A stretch of DNA of 64,000 nt from Physella acuta (Eukaryota > Mollusca > Gastropoda > Physidae). Of the stretch, positions 34,153 through 46,725 are shown one piece after another. The stretch is taken from contig NW_026732355.1 in NCBI RefSeq assembly GCF_028476545.1, forward strand, positions 1 through 64,000, given 5' to 3'. How positions within the stretch are numbered: position 1 is the stretch's first letter; the number at the start of each line of letters is the position of its first letter. The translations under genes were made by a program, and so were the position numbers. Below the pieces are notes generated by a model, which searched no databases, was not told the origin of the DNA, and saw nothing but the letters and a program-made list of their open reading frames with translations.

Positions 34153-37100
34153 TCTAACGTAAATACTTTCATTGAAATAGTAGTGGTTTAGCTCGTAAAT
34201 CTCTATGTACTCCCTTCTGAAAACTGATTTAAACTTTGGTACTTAATTCCAGGGTAAAGATTTTGAAACTAAAATGGGTATGGGGTGACGGAGGCGGTCC
34301 TTGTGCATATAGACAAGTGTATGCGAGGGAAGTGACGTCACGCCATCATGGCACCTCCCTCGCTGGATCCATCTAGCCGCCATTATAAACCCGTCTAATT
34401 TATAGATACAGATATTCATAGTATTCTGACACATGTTAAACATGCATTAATACCCTTTAATTTCATACGTCTATGCGTTATGTTAATGTTATTTTGTATT
34501 GGGCTAAGACAAACAATATAAGTAATCTAAATCAGATGGTTTTCTGATAGCTTTTTGATTGTTCATGAGGGTATGGCGCAACAAATATAATTGGACAAAT
34601 ATCAAATTTTGATATGCTTTTTGGCAATTGATGGTGTCGATATAGTTGTGATAAGGAAGATTTTAAAAAGCTAAAGCTAAAACTACAGTTCCATTTTTTC
34701 ATGAATTCAACAAATTTTGCGTTTAATTCTCTTACGTACTAGAATTATTTTTTTTTAAAATTTAGCCAGAATTTAGGACAAAATGTAAAAAAAAAAAACG
34801 TCAAGGGCAGGTCACTCGCACTAACTGCCCGCTCTCTACCCTCACCCCTGCCCAGGATTATCCCCCAACACCTTATCCACGCCATTATGATCACGTGATT
34901 TTAAACTCCCAATGAACGGGCTCCGTCTCTAGAGAATACCAGTCCCTACATCTCAGCTTTGTTACAAAAGTTGAACTAAAATGAATAAATAATTAAAACG
35001 AAATCCGAAACAAATATCCTGTTTAAAAAAAAATCTGCGGATTAATTAAATCTATTGTTCTCATTCCCGCGGTCCATTATCTAATTAATAAACCCTGAGG
35101 TCGAACAGTTCATGTAATTAATTATTCATCAGCAAAAAAAAAATGTCTTCTTTACATAATTTATGATCTCATTTTATCAGTAAGGTCTAAAACCTTATCG
35201 CTTCCGAAATCCAAACTCCACCTTATAACAAAGTGTCAGTTCATGAACGAAAAAAAAAAGTGCAATTCAAAAATCTTCATGCGCCGTATGCAAAAAAAAG
35301 TCGTCATCGACATCACGTGCCGGTCACGACGTCACAAAGACGCTGACCTAGATTATAGCGTGGCTGGACCGAGAGGTATGATTGACAGCTTCGAAAATTT
35401 AATTATTTAAAGCATAAAAATTGTTCGGATCTTTTCTGGGTAACCGGGTCTCCTGACAGGAGCTGTAATAAAATGTAATTTATAATTCACTCGATTTTTT
35501 TTTTAATATCCTTTTCTACTGGCCCTCGTCGATAGGTTATGTTGGTAATTAAATGAAGGTCTGGCGATGATTAAGAAAAATAATTCTAAGCTTGTTCGAT
35601 TTCTTCTACACGGGTTATGACCGCGATACAGTATCGTTTTTTTTCTCAGTATCGTTGTTACGATTACTCTAAGGAATAGTGTTAAAGCCTAGATTATTAT
35701 CACAAAGGTGGTTTGATCTAAGGCCTAAGGTAAGGGTTAGAAACTGAGTTTCAGGTTATGGTTTGCGATACCATCAAAATAAAGTATCTATACCCCGCTC
35801 GATCGGTATTGGCGTATCTACATAGTTGTTCTTGAAGATACGTTATTTAACTTGCTTACCCCGGAGTAGAAGTCCAATAAATCAATTCTGGGAAAACTAT
35901 TTTTACTTACACCAAACTAGGACTTCATAGATATACTAGTCTGAGGTACGAGCCTTTTTTTATAGATATTTTGGGAGCCAAGCGAACTGTTAGCAAACGT
36001 TTAAGAAACTACATTAGAACAACTTATATCTACTCCGTTTTTTTAAGTAACAGGTTCTTCATTACTTGTATTAAGATCTACATTTTTTATTCAGTGCGAC
36101 TCTCGTGGGTCAGTGACCGATGCATTTTATAGTACTACTTATTATTTCTTTTAATAAATAGGTTACCAGCTAATTAACTTCAAAACTTTACTAATTAATT
36201 GGACAACAAAAGAGTTTTATTAGAAACCCTAAGCATGGTAAACTAAATTAGATACGACTGTCTTGTGACTTCAATGACAAGGTCCTGATGGAACCAAATC
36301 CACGACTAAAGACTCGTGTCAATTAGCTTCAATAGAGACTTCGACTAGAGTCCGGGTGTCTGTCAATGTCCAGGAAAGCGTAGACATCCTCTAGACACAC
36401 TTAGACAGGACAACTGACCTGTGGTTTAGTTCATGTTGGCTGGGCAAGGGTTGATGACCTGGGTTCGGTACAGAGCGTAATTAGCAGTTATTTGTTTCTT
36501 TAAAAAAAATCAATACGGCCTATCTTGTCACCGATTTTTTGTTTTGTTTAAATGACTTCTTGGTAAAGGTGAGATTTGTACGCTCTGCTGGGCGTGGGCG
36601 GGTGGGTAGATTCCTTTGTCAGTAGAGTTAGATTTCCGCACGAAAATTCTGAAAGTATAGAGTTTTAAAAATCTGAAAGTATAGATTTACAGTATTCGAT
36701 GATTTTTTATTTTAATATTCTGAAAGCATACATCTTCATTCTAAAAGTATAAATGTATACAATTATTTGCTGATCGTGCAGTGTTATCAAAAGTGATGCA
36801 AAGTGTGGGCATATTGAAACCAGTTTTTTGTGTCAAAGTTTCGAATTTCAGTAAAATAAAATTTGATTTTATTCAGCCTAAATATCACACAAAAAACTAT
36901 AATTCAATTTGCACTGCAGATACACATCATTTAATTTTGATATTCTCGATCGTACTTTCATTTTTGCATGAACTCCAAAAGTTTGTTAGTGTAATATTTT
37001 TCTGTCTAGCTTAAATCTGACTTATTGACCTCAAATTTGGTCCGGTTCTGACGAATATTGACTTCAATTTCAAGATAATCCTAAATAGATTTTTTTTTTC

Positions 37101-37789
37101 AAATTGTAAATTTTAAAAGTAAGTCTGAGTCAAATTTCGGAAGAATTTTTATCAAATTCAGATTTACTTTCATCAAAAGTTTAAAATTTATTTTGAATTA
37201 GATTGATTATTGTCAAAAACTTCGTTATTTTTTCCCGCTATATTCGGACGTATCTTAGTTCTATTGAAAACGAGTTAATTGTGTTTTACGTTTCGAGCAA
37301 AATTCCCACCCTCTCGTTGTATGTCTGGGTAGGGATTGTCTCCAACAGACGCGGACTAGGGAATTGGTTTCATTTTGAGCAAGAAGATTATTGATTGGCA
37401 TCTTGTAGTTTCCGAGGTAAGTGAAATGAAGTTATTTTGTAGTCCAGGAGAAGGGGAAACAAATCCAATTTTTTCCTGATGGTTACAGCAAGTCCCGTAA
37501 CTCCCTTTACCGTGTGACTCGCCCTGTCAAACTCCTGGACTGATTCTTTGTTAAGACACGTCCAATTTAGGAGAGGAAAAAAAAACCGGCTTTGATTTGG
37601 TTACCTGTTTCACCTTAGTAATTCTTTTTGGCTTTGCGCTGCTTAAAAATCTGGCCAGTGATTAGCGATGTTTTCGTGTTTTGCATTGATTTCTATAGTT
37701 GTGATAAGCTTCGTTTAAACCGGCTTTTGCCTGTCTTGTTTAACAAATTTTCGAGTGTTATGAAACAAATATTAGGGCGAGGGTCAGCT
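34153..37789. other. 3.6 kb AT-rich non-coding, nothing recognised
   Basis: Only homopolymer runs and a few short words repeated (CTGAAAGTATAGA at 36648-36690) are visible. The frames at 36781-37014 and 37203-37394 have no recognised domain. Confidence 0.5.
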
Positions 37790-37985
37790 CTATAATAAAA
37801 AGCCCGAAAGAAACATGTCCAAATGCCGTTATTCCGAAGACCATTTAACCGAATAGAGTTTTTCCCAAATGCGACAAATACCTGAATGGACGTTTGCCCC
37901 AATGCATCAAATGCCCAAATGGAAATTTGCCCCATTATGACAAATGCGACGAATCCCTGGAAGCCAATGTTCGGCAAAAGTTCAG
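37790..37985. repeat. Short direct-repeat cluster (CAAATGCGACAAATGCC type)
   Basis: Words such as CCAAATGC, GACAAATACC, TGAATGGACGTTTGCCCC and CAAATGGAAATTTGCCCC recur at short spacing. The minus-strand 94-codon frame here follows the repetition. Dispersed repeats of this wording exist in many animal genomes; class is not assigned. Confidence 0.55.
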
Positions 37986-38254
37986 CTCCCTAAGGACAGA
38001 GAGTATGTACAACAACTAAGACCTAAGACAATAGCTTCGTGTTAAAGTATAGGTAGAGCCACCATGTCGCCCGACTACAACATAATCTCAAGACATGAGG
38101 TCTACATACATCCTGCTTGACTTGGTCTGTCCTACTGTCTCTAGTGGGTAGCAACTCTTCTGGTACTTTTCTCAGTCACATCCCCTTAATGTTCATGATC
38201 TGCGTTATTGCAGATTATGCTGACGTTGCAAGATGGAACATATATAGGCATTCT

Positions 38255-38366
38255 ATGTTTCTGTGGCTTTGGCATACGAAGGGATAGTTTGATCAGCACT
38301 TTGACCAGTCGCCTTTACTTTCCCTAACGTGAGTTAGGTACCTATCAGAACTGGGTTCGTCACGGA
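38255..38366 (-). mobile_element. SINE tail/body fragment, minus orientation
   Basis: GGCATACGAAGGGATAGTTT, GATCAGCACTTTGACCAGTC, GCCTTTACTTTCCCTAACGT and GAGTTAGGTACCTATCAGAA match the shared SINE body reversed. Confidence 0.85.
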
Positions 38367-39220
38367 GTGTAGTCGACGTTTTTTAAATGTACTTTAGATA
38401 ATTCCATCTCCAGCAACTAGTGGTCTACTTGTTGTTAAAGTTTTACCCTGAACATGTTGTTTTAGCCGGATGTATGAAGAAAACAAATATTTTTAAACCT
38501 TCACAAGCAGGCCAACATATTCTGAAACAACTAGATTTAGAATTCAACTGAAAAATCTAACAAAGAAATTTTGAACGTAAAGTAAATCTTTATTAAAATA
38601 TTTTTTTAAAAACTTTTGAATTTGTTTTTAAAAAAACTCACCCGACAGGTCTATAAATAGAACCGAATGCTTACTTTAGCTGTGCATGACAATTTCTCCC
38701 ACGCTAAATACTTTAAGCTCACTCTCACACTTAATTTTTTAGCTCCGCTATGTGACATTGAATGAAGCTATACATTTACTCGCAAGTAAAAAAATTCGTC
38801 CTTTCACAATTTCAAATTAATCTAAAAAAAGAAATTATATTCATCTTAAATATCAACATAATAAAGATTAACTGAAATCATTAAAAAACGACCTTAAACT
38901 AATTTAAAGCTGATAGCTGCACACCTTACAGTAATTAAAACACCACAAATTAAATTAAAAAGGTAGTAATTTTAATCGAATAATTGAGTCAGTGACATAA
39001 AATTCGCACCGACCTTTCGATCGTGTCTATTTATAACCCGAACACGACACCGCACGCTGCGCGTTAGATTACAAATTGGAAGTGGGCTAAAAATAAAAGC
39101 TGTTGTTTATTACGTCGAGTTCTTGAAGGATATACCGTTGTTTATAACAGGGGGTGGGGATGGGGGGGGTGAGTGACTTGTGCAGCAACCTTAGGGCGTT
39201 TGTTTAAGTCAAGGTCACTT

Positions 39221-39430
39221 ATCAAACCTGACGGTTTATAGGGCAGGTGAAGTAGAGTTCACCTGTTTAGATGAACTCGGCATTAGAAGAGATAGTGTGG
39301 TCACCGCTTTGACCAGCCGCCTTTATTTTTCCTAATGTGAGTTAGGTACCCAATGGAGCTGGGTTGACCAGGATTTGAACTCGAGACTTTCAGGTCAATA
39401 GTTTAGCGTTCTATGGCTAGGCCACGCCGT
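39221..39430 (-). mobile_element. SINE, near full length, minus orientation
   Basis: It runs from AAACCTGACGGTTTATAGGG through AGGTGAAGTAGAGTTCACCT, CAGCCGCCTTTATTTTTCC and GAGTTAGGTACCCAATGGAG to GGATTTGAACTCGAGA (reversed B box) and CTATGGCTAGGCCACGCCGT (reversed A box). Both promoter boxes are recognisable, so it is one of the best reference copies in the window. Confidence 0.88.
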
Positions 39431-39563
39431 ATAAAAGGGGCGCCCTAAAATAGTGTCAAATAACTGGGATGAGGGTTTGAGTGGGGGCGTGGGGATGTGG
39501 GGTGGGTAATTTGAATGATGATGTGATTGCTCTCAAGGACAAATGGGTTACAAAATTAATGCG

Positions 39564-39596
39564 CCAGGTACCCATCAGAGCTGAGTTAACTCAGAT
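39564..39596 (-). mobile_element. SINE scrap, minus orientation
   Basis: CAGGTACCCATCAGAGCTGA plus GTTAACTCAG matches about 33 bases of the SINE body. It is a short remnant. Confidence 0.65.
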
Positions 39597-40671
39597 GCTC
39601 GTATGCTGCGCTGTACATCTATTATTTCATCGCTGCTTTTACCAATAATCGATAGTCTACAACCAACCCCTTAACGAAAACATGATTTCTAGTCGTCGCT
39701 AAAACTATACAGCCGTATTTCACAATATTTCGGAGCTACTATCTAAATAAAGAGTTCTTATTCCGATTTTGTTTTTACACATTATTCACTTCTTAACACG
39801 AAAAAAAAATTCTTTATCATTAGACATGTCAGTCTTATCGCTATAAAGATATCACACATTAACTGGCAATGTCTTCGCTAATTCATTTTATTCTTTCATA
39901 TTCCTCAATTTTTCAGTTTTGTGTTTCTACATTATTCATCACCCGACCTTTGTATTTTTGTATTCACCAAATGTAAATAACCATCTCCAACATCTCCACG
40001 CTCACAGCCATGACATTTCAGTGACCTATTAACCTGTTTTACAACATGTCATCCATCTTGTCTTGACATCGGTGGTAATCGCCCCTGCATTAACTTGTTA
40101 TTAGGATTCGAATCACAGAAATCGCTGGGGGGTTTCGGTTACTACTCGCTTTAATTTCAATAATAAAGGAATCGATTTTTTTTTAAAACTCTCCCATCGC
40201 CAAGTGACTTGTAGAGTAATCGATGTTATCGATTCGACAGTGCAGGCTCTACTGTTTGAATAGCGTCCCTTGGTTGTATTACAATTTGTGAAGACTCGCC
40301 CGCTGCCGGTTTCACTTTGACCAAGTGAAGGTAACGCGTGTTTAACTTACACTTGAAGGCCCCGCTGTACATGCTATTACCCCTGGCTGAGTGTTTTCCA
40401 TTACACGTTCGTCTCCCCTTCATTGCATCCCATTTCAACACTACTAGCTGCGTAATGGTGTTTACTTTTCGTGTTACGTTTTGTTACGGATTATTGCGGC
40501 TATTTACGCAAGGGGTACAACAAAACAAAACAAAAGCCCTCTACTTTTAAACGGACAGTTAAGCTGTAATTAATGCTTAATACATCGTGTTAATTAAAGG
40601 TTTTATTTAATCTCCCGTGGAGCAATGAAGTTTCGTACCGAGCTTTCAGGTATTGTCAGTGCTAGGCCTTA

Positions 40672-40846
40672 CTCTAAGCATAACCCTGACCATAATGATG
40701 ATCCTTAGTACAGACTCTAAGCATCAACCTGACCATAATGATGATCCTTAGTACTGACTCTAAGCATAACCCTGACCATAATGATGATCCTTAGTACTGA
40801 CTCTAAGCATAACCCTGACCATAACACACTGTCTTTAGTACTGACT
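40672..40846. repeat. 43-bp minisatellite, four copies
   Basis: CTCTAAGCATAACCCTGACC, ATAATGATGATCCTTAGTAC, TGA starts at 40672, 40715, 40758 and 40801. The last copy is slightly diverged. Confidence 0.95.
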
Positions 40847-40959
40847 ACTTTGACAATAGCAGGGGCTAGGGTTATAGAATACTTAAGGCTAGGGTAGGGT
40901 TAGGTTTATGACCAATTGTTTGTGCTCGGAATATAGCCTGAGCCACGATACCTAGAAAC

Positions 40960-41200
40960 TACACCTGCGATTCTAACAATATACAACTTCAATACCACCC
41001 TACTACAATAGCGATACCAGCAATCTACAACTGCGATACGAACAAGCTACAACTGCGATACCAACAAGCCACAAATGCGATACCACCCTACCACGAATAC
41101 TATACCACCCTACTTCAACTGCGATACCACCCTACTACGAATACGATACCACCCTACTACAACTACGATACCAACAAATTACAACTGCGATACCACCCTT
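40960..41200. repeat. Minisatellite, about 22-bp unit (CTACAACTGCGATACCACCC)
   Basis: About ten head-to-tail copies alternating between CTACAACTGCGATACCAACAA and CTACTACGAATACGATACCACC types. Confidence 0.88.
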
Positions 41201-41319
41201 CTGAAAAATATCGAAGAGACCAAATATAATTTATCGTCCACAAAAGGTCAATACATTCATTTTGCAACTCCACGTCATAACCTCGCGATAAAAATTCTTA
41301 GCGATCTATCTCCCTTCTC

Positions 41320-41473
41320 CTAGCTCTTAGCAATGTAGATGCCATTAGCACACATATCCAGCGAATTAGCCTGGAGTTCTTGATCCATGCGACCGGCATC
41401 TGGGTTGAGGGCCATCTCGTCTTTGGTCGTATGGTACAGACCACACTTATCACATGCAGTGAACCCCGTCAAC
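41320..41473 (-). pseudogene. Unrecognised coding-like fragment, possible C-terminal exon remnant
   Basis: On the minus strand the 50 codons from TTG at 41472-41470 to a TAG at 41322-41320 read like a real protein end: LTGFTACDKCGLYHTTKD, then EMALNPDAGRMDQELQANSL and DMCANGIYIAKS. It has a C-x2-C pair and non-repetitive, balanced composition, unlike nearby spurious frames. A family-B MITE abuts its 5' side, and beyond the MITE an in-frame stop closes the reading. I do not recognise the family. CDKCGLY faintly recalls the second half of a GATA-type finger, but the rest does not fit. It could be a truncated gene or transposon-gene remnant, or chance. Confidence 0.35.
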
Positions 41474-41696
41474 CGGAGTCTCTTCCTGGCATCTCTTCGT
41501 AACCCCCCCCCCCCCCCATGAGAGTTTACCGCCCCCCCCCCCACCGAACAAAATGGAATTAATATAGAAAAAATATATTTTTAACTGAGTCCCCCCCCCC
41601 CCCCCACCACCACCACCACCCCCCGGAAATTTTAGTCCGCCTTCCCCGAAAATCCCAAGTGCCTTCCCCTGAGAAAAAAGTCTGGAAGAAACACTG
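41474..41696 (-). mobile_element. hAT-type MITE, family B, copy 2, minus orientation
   Basis: Reading the minus strand it starts CAGTGTTTCTTCCAGACTTT and ends CGAAGAGATGCCAGGAAGAG, ACTCCG. The C-runs of the plus strand correspond to the G-runs of the other copies, and ATATATTTTT and ATTTTGTTCGG wording is shared. The flanks (CCGTCAAC and ATCTCAAC) share five of eight bases, a decayed target duplication. Confidence 0.8.
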
Positions 41697-41805
41697 ATCT
41701 CAACTAGATCCCTTTGTTACAAACATTAATTTTCTAGTTTAGCAAGAGTCTGTCAACTACTACAAGACAATATAACTCCCATCTATTAATAATTGTGTCC
41801 GAATA

Positions 41806-41882
41806 CGAGAGAGAAAAAAAGAGAGACTGAGAGAGAGATAGAGAGATAGAGAGAGAGAGGTGGGGGGGGAGAGAGAGAGAAA
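41806..41882. repeat. (GA)n-rich simple repeat
   Basis: GAGAGA-rich tract with a short G-run near 41862-41870. Confidence 0.9.
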
Positions 41883-42049
41883 ATAAGAAAGCACTCTCGA
41901 ACTCGTGTATTTTGAAATGTAGCTTGCATCTGTATATTTAAAAAGAAAATTACTTATTCAGTTTCCGTGTCTCAATTCCGCTTACTTTTACCTGCAGCTC
42001 TCAAATGTTTATTACTCTACTCCGAGCACTGAATATCTAAATCTTTCAA

Positions 42050-42155
42050 AGTTTGTCTTGTTATTTCGTGTGCAACCTGTCTCAACTTGTCATTTCGTGT
42101 GTAACATGTCTCAACTGTCTTGTCGTGTGCAAGCTGTCTCATCTGTCTTGTAATA
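42050..42155. repeat. Minisatellite, about 28-bp unit, three to four copies
   Basis: GTGTGCAACCTGTCTCAACT-type units recur (CGTGTGYAASCTGTCTCAWC). The 76-codon minus frame at 42017-42247 depends on this repeat and is not called. Confidence 0.75.
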
Positions 42156-43494
42156 TCCTGTTCAGCCTGCTCTAAACGACCGGGGCCATTTAACCCCCAA
42201 ACCCCCTCAAGGATTCCGCTTCTAATGAGTCTCAGCCCAAACTGCATGCCGCAATTAAGCTTGTTTAATTAGAATCACTCGGCTAACGAGATCATCTAAT
42301 TAGATTCGGGCCAACATTTCGCGATAAACTTGGTTAAAACTCATTACGCTACGTCCAATAAAACGAGATAGACATTTTATATTTGCATAGTATTAATCAT
42401 CAGCGCCCCCACACAGGGCCCCTTTATGAGGGCCCCGTGACCAACTTCCGGGGCCTCGAACCGGAAATTAGTTTAGACCACTTGACCCCCCCCCCCCCCA
42501 CCATAAGAAGTACTCATTACATTCTCACATTATGCAATCGTCACGCGCGCGGTGTAACCGCTGAATGTAATTGTAACCTGGTTTACATAATACAAAATTA
42601 CGTAGTCAAGGTCTATTAGTAATTTACTTACCTCCCCTAGCGCGAGAAGAAACCCGACGCTTGCCAAGGGCAGGCAACTACCAGCTTTCTCCACAGGGGG
42701 ACGGGAGACAACTCTTTCTAAGGGGAGACAAACGCGATGCACTTGCAAGGGAGACAACAAAGAGGAAATTTCCCCGCTTGATATATAAAAGAAAGTTCGG
42801 ATAGGATCACAATAAATACTTCTCAATGTAAAAAAAAATGAAAGAATGTAAGATTCTACGTTCAATGTCTTATGTTTGTTTAGTTTTTATTTCGCGTAAC
42901 AACTAACTTCTGATCAATTATTTAAGACGACTTGAAAAGACCATGCCGTAGTACGTTTCTTACCGACTGGTTTTATTTAAACTATTTCCTTTACGCAAGT
43001 ACCTGAGCGTTCAAAACCACTTTCAAATTACCACGACAAACATCTTTCCCTTTTGTAACCCCCCACCACAATCACCTGCGAACCCGTTTCATTCGATGAT
43101 TGGGAGATCAGCTATCGGACAATAGAATCCTTTCGTTTGATTTGCATGAAAAATTGATCAGATGAACGATTGATTCGGCGGTAATGACGAATCACTTAAT
43201 GATGTCCTTACAAGGGATTCCTTCCTTGATGAGATACAATTTTAATGCCGCGGACAATGGCGACAATGGCGGCGATTCGTCTAGTGTTTCTTTAAGCGCT
43301 TTCTGTTCCATTGCTCGGCACGTATTTGTCGCGTTGCGTCTAGTTTACAATGTGTATCTCGAAAAGTTGTGCCCTTTTGTTGATAACATTGCTTGATATG
43401 TGCATACGCAGAAGCCTGTGAATGCGCATAGGTGCGCAAGTACAAGTATCAGAAAAAAATCACGCGTATATTAACACGAATATAAACACGCACG
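42156..43494. other. Non-coding, nothing recognised
   Basis: Poly-C near 42487-42500 and AT-rich sequence with several TAATTA-like words near 42255-42295. No gene is supported. Confidence 0.5.
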
Positions 43495-43600
43495 TGTACG
43501 CGTACTCAAACACGTTCATGCACACGCGCACACGTAGACGTAGACGTACACGCACACGCACGCACATGCATAAAAACAAGCACACCAGCATGAATATGAC

Positions 43601-43631
<31 letters not shown>

Positions 43632-43635
43632 GAAC
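43495..43635. repeat. (CACACG)n / (CA)n simple repeat
   Basis: ACGCACACG-like words grade into a perfect CA tract at about 43605-43630. Open frames on both strands come from it. Confidence 0.9.
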
Positions 43636-44232
43636 AAAAGAGGCGCAAAAAACAATGACTACAAAAACACATACTTGAACTGTTGCAACTTCTTCACCGA
43701 CATTTCTCTATAGCTCTTTTAACCTCTTATCGCATGCATGCCCGTCTTTGTCTACTCACCTTTGTCTCGCGTGGTTCCAACCCAAAGCTCGCCTGGCAAT
43801 TGAAACACAAACAATGTTCACCTTTTAGCGCATACCTGTATAATTTATATTCAATTTTAACAGCGTAAGGGGGAGGGGACGAGGCAAGAATGAACATAAA
43901 TTTTATGCTCCGAGGTAACGACCATCGAAGATGTTATTTCTGAAACAAAACACAAAACAAAACAAAAAAAACACAAAACCGTTCTTGTCCGTTAACCATG
44001 TCTTTGATCCTGGCTCCAGAAATGGGCGTGGTCGTTAAATTAATGAGGCGTGACGACAAACTGTTTTATTGACATTTTATTTCATTACGCTGTATAGGTT
44101 ACAGTTAATATTGGTTTTATAAGGAAAATCTGTTTATATCCCCCACCCCCATTTTCCAGTTCATCCCCGCCCTTCCCACTAAAACCACTATATCATCTGT
44201 TCCCCATGTAAAAAAAGATCGTGGGGGGGGGG

Positions 44233-44536
44233 GCGTAGTTTCCATTAACAGTAATCAAAAACAATATCCCTCCCCCCCCCCCCCCCACCGACTATTTCAC
44301 GGTGTTGAAGCCTGTTTACTTTGATAGTTTTAATTTTTTTTTTTTAAATTTCCGTTTTTTTTTTTAGTGTCAGGGTTTCTAGTAGCTTAGTGTCAGCGTA
44401 GTTTTCATTAAAATTAAGTACAAGCAATATATTTCCCCCCCCCCCCCCCCCCCCCACCCAGTCTACCAGTCTCCTTCACGGTGTCGAAGCCCGATCTCTT
44501 TGATTAGTTTTTTATTTTTATTTTTCAAATTTCCGT
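44233..44536. repeat. Two-copy tandem duplication (about 125-140 bp each) with long C-runs
   Basis: GCGTAGTTTCCATTA at 44233 and GCGTAGTTTTCATTA at 44396 each lead to CAATAT, a C-run (about 22 C at 44434-44455 in copy 2), TTCACGGTGTYGAAGCC, TTTGAT and AAATTTCCGT. The copies are clearly diverged. Confidence 0.85.
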
Positions 44537-44540
44537 CTCC

Positions 44541-45529
44541 ACGTCACTTGCACACGATGGCGTTCCCAGCACTCGATTAAGTTCGAACCTCGAGACAAAC
44601 ACCCTCGTCCACAGTTCACTGGGCCCCACTAGTTGTTCCGGTCTCCGTTAACCGGTTCCGGTTGGGTGCCTGGATAATGTAGGATGGCACCGTGGATGCA
44701 GGCAAACAGAGGATACGGATCATTGGTTTTTTTAGAGTGGGTCCGGGAGGGGGGGGGGGGTGACGGTCAATGAAACATAGGAGACTGTGATCAGAACAAA
44801 AGCTAGATCTTGATAGTGTCTATAATTAATGGAAAAAATCGACTGGCTTTCGATTAAGGATAAAAGTAAGATCTCGGGTTTTGATAGATACATGTGAATT
44901 AATAGAAGAGAGGCTTATTGATGATGGGGTGGGGGGGGGGGGGGGGTGAGGATGTTTGAGTGTATTTTTTTACACGTTTAATAGTATTACAGAAGTTTAT
45001 TATTGAACTTTATAGTGACTAATCGTGTTAAATCCTTGCTTTAAGCCTGTGGTTTATTGGTCTAAGCGAAGTTAGTTATTAATAATTCAAGGTAGATAAC
45101 CAAGCACTCCGGCAACTTCCGGATCATCAACATACACCTAGGTCTTAGTGCATACAGTCTAGAGAAGTGATGAGGTCTTATAGTTTAAAATATCTTGATG
45201 TTGTTTTTTTTACTGCAAGATTTTAGTTAACAAATTAAGAAACCAAACCAATTTCAACCGCTACTAGACAAAGTTCGACAACTACATGCCGATATTGCAA
45301 ATCTTTTAGTACCCAGCTGTCAGATTCAAAATATGCAATCCCGCATTGGCACCAAAAAAAAAATGTGCAGCGGTATAAAGCAATGATGAAGCAGATTTTT
45401 TTCTCTAGTAAACATGTGCATCTAGTGTGCCATGTAATGTACTTAATCCACTGGATAACAGATTAGGGCACACTGCCATTTTGCGTCACAGAAGTACATA
45501 ATAATATTTTGCAATGTGTTAGAGTTTGA
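44541..45529. other. Non-coding with G-runs, nothing recognised
   Basis: G-runs near 44750 and 44928-44946. No exon or RNA gene is visible. Confidence 0.5.
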
Positions 45530-46010
45530 CGTGTTTTTACTTTCTCGTATATACGTAGTATAGAGAAAGTATTGTAATCGTGCAAAAAAAAAATCGAGAT
45601 TTTTACAAATTTCGACGTTTTACACCTCACTGATACGGAAAAACATAATTTTGCAATCTTGTCCGTATGTCTGTGTGTGTGTGTGTCTGTGTGTCTGTGT
45701 GTGTGTCCGTGTGTAAACACGATAACTTGAGTACCGTTACAGCTAGGTTGATGAAATTTCATATATAAGTATTATATCAAAATCGTACATCCGTATCAAC
45801 TTTTGAGCGATTTCCGACAACCGGAAGTGGTACTTTTTCTACTTTGAATTTTTCAAAAGCCTATAACTTGAGTACTATTTCAGATAGATAAATGAAATTT
45901 CACATGTAAGTAAAAGATCTAATTCTCTACCTTCTGTTAAATTTTGAGTAATTTCCGTTGACCGGAAGTAGTAATTTACGCTACTTCCGATTTCTCAAAA
46001 AACTAATGTA
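45530..46010. repeat. Dispersed-type repeat with (TGTG)n and imperfect internal duplication
   Basis: TTTCTCGTATATACGTAGTA, TAGAGAAAGTATTGTAATCG, then CCGTATGTCTGTGTGTG and AACACGATAACTTGAGTACC resemble a widely dispersed invertebrate repeat of unknown class. Two diverged copies of about 130 bases follow, each with TAACTTGAGTAC, GATGAAATTTCA and GATTTCCGACAACCGGAAGT-like words. Confidence 0.6.
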
Positions 46011-46499
46011 AATTTTAAAAGTACTAATAATATTGCGCACTATTATGCGCTTTTTTATTTCGCGTTCACTTGGTGTGCAATTAATTTGTATACGAGATTT
46101 TATTCTATTTTTAAAACTTTAAGTATTTAAAATGGATTAAAAATTATGTCTATAGCCCGAGTTCCCATGCCCTGTTATTTTATATAAAAATATTCGAGAA
46201 AGTTTAGGGGAGATCACTCCCGGTTTATTGTTATGAGTTTTACACGAGCACATACATCCAATAGCTGCCTGCATCTTCCCGTTGTGATGATGATCGCAGC
46301 AGTCATGATCAGGTTTGGGGTAAGTCTTTGAACGATCTTTCGAAATACTTAGAATTCAAGATATCAGTTCGCTCTCTGAATACACCCGCATATAGATGTA
46401 AAAACACACCGGATGATTGAAGATACACATGTCAGATAATAGACTCTTCCGAAAATAGATATGTTAGTAGTATTGTAATATGGGCTATTTTTATGATTA

Positions 46500-46565
46500 G
46501 AAATTAGGGTTAGGCGTATGGTAGGATTAGGGTTGAGGTTAGGGTTAGTGATAGGGTTAAGGTTA
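46500..46565. repeat. Degenerate telomere-like TTAGGG cluster
   Basis: TTAGGGTTAGGCGTATGG, GGATTAGGGTTGAGG, TTAGGGTTAGTG and ATAGGGTTAAGG occur in a row. A weaker similar tract is at 40860-40912. It is an interstitial remnant and not a telomere. Confidence 0.7.
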
Positions 46566-46725
46566 TTATCGACATTAGCAAGCAATATGTGTATCTGTAG
46601 TTAAGTACCAGAAACCTAACACCCCTTTTTAAGAATATTCTATTATTGGACACTGGTATAAAGAATCCCCCCCCCCCCACACACACACCACTATCCCTTA
46701 CTTCGATCAAAAACAACATACACAC

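Noticed and set aside
46500-46565. A chromosome end or true telomere
   Set aside because: The TTAGGG words are few and degenerate and lie within continuous sequence on both sides.
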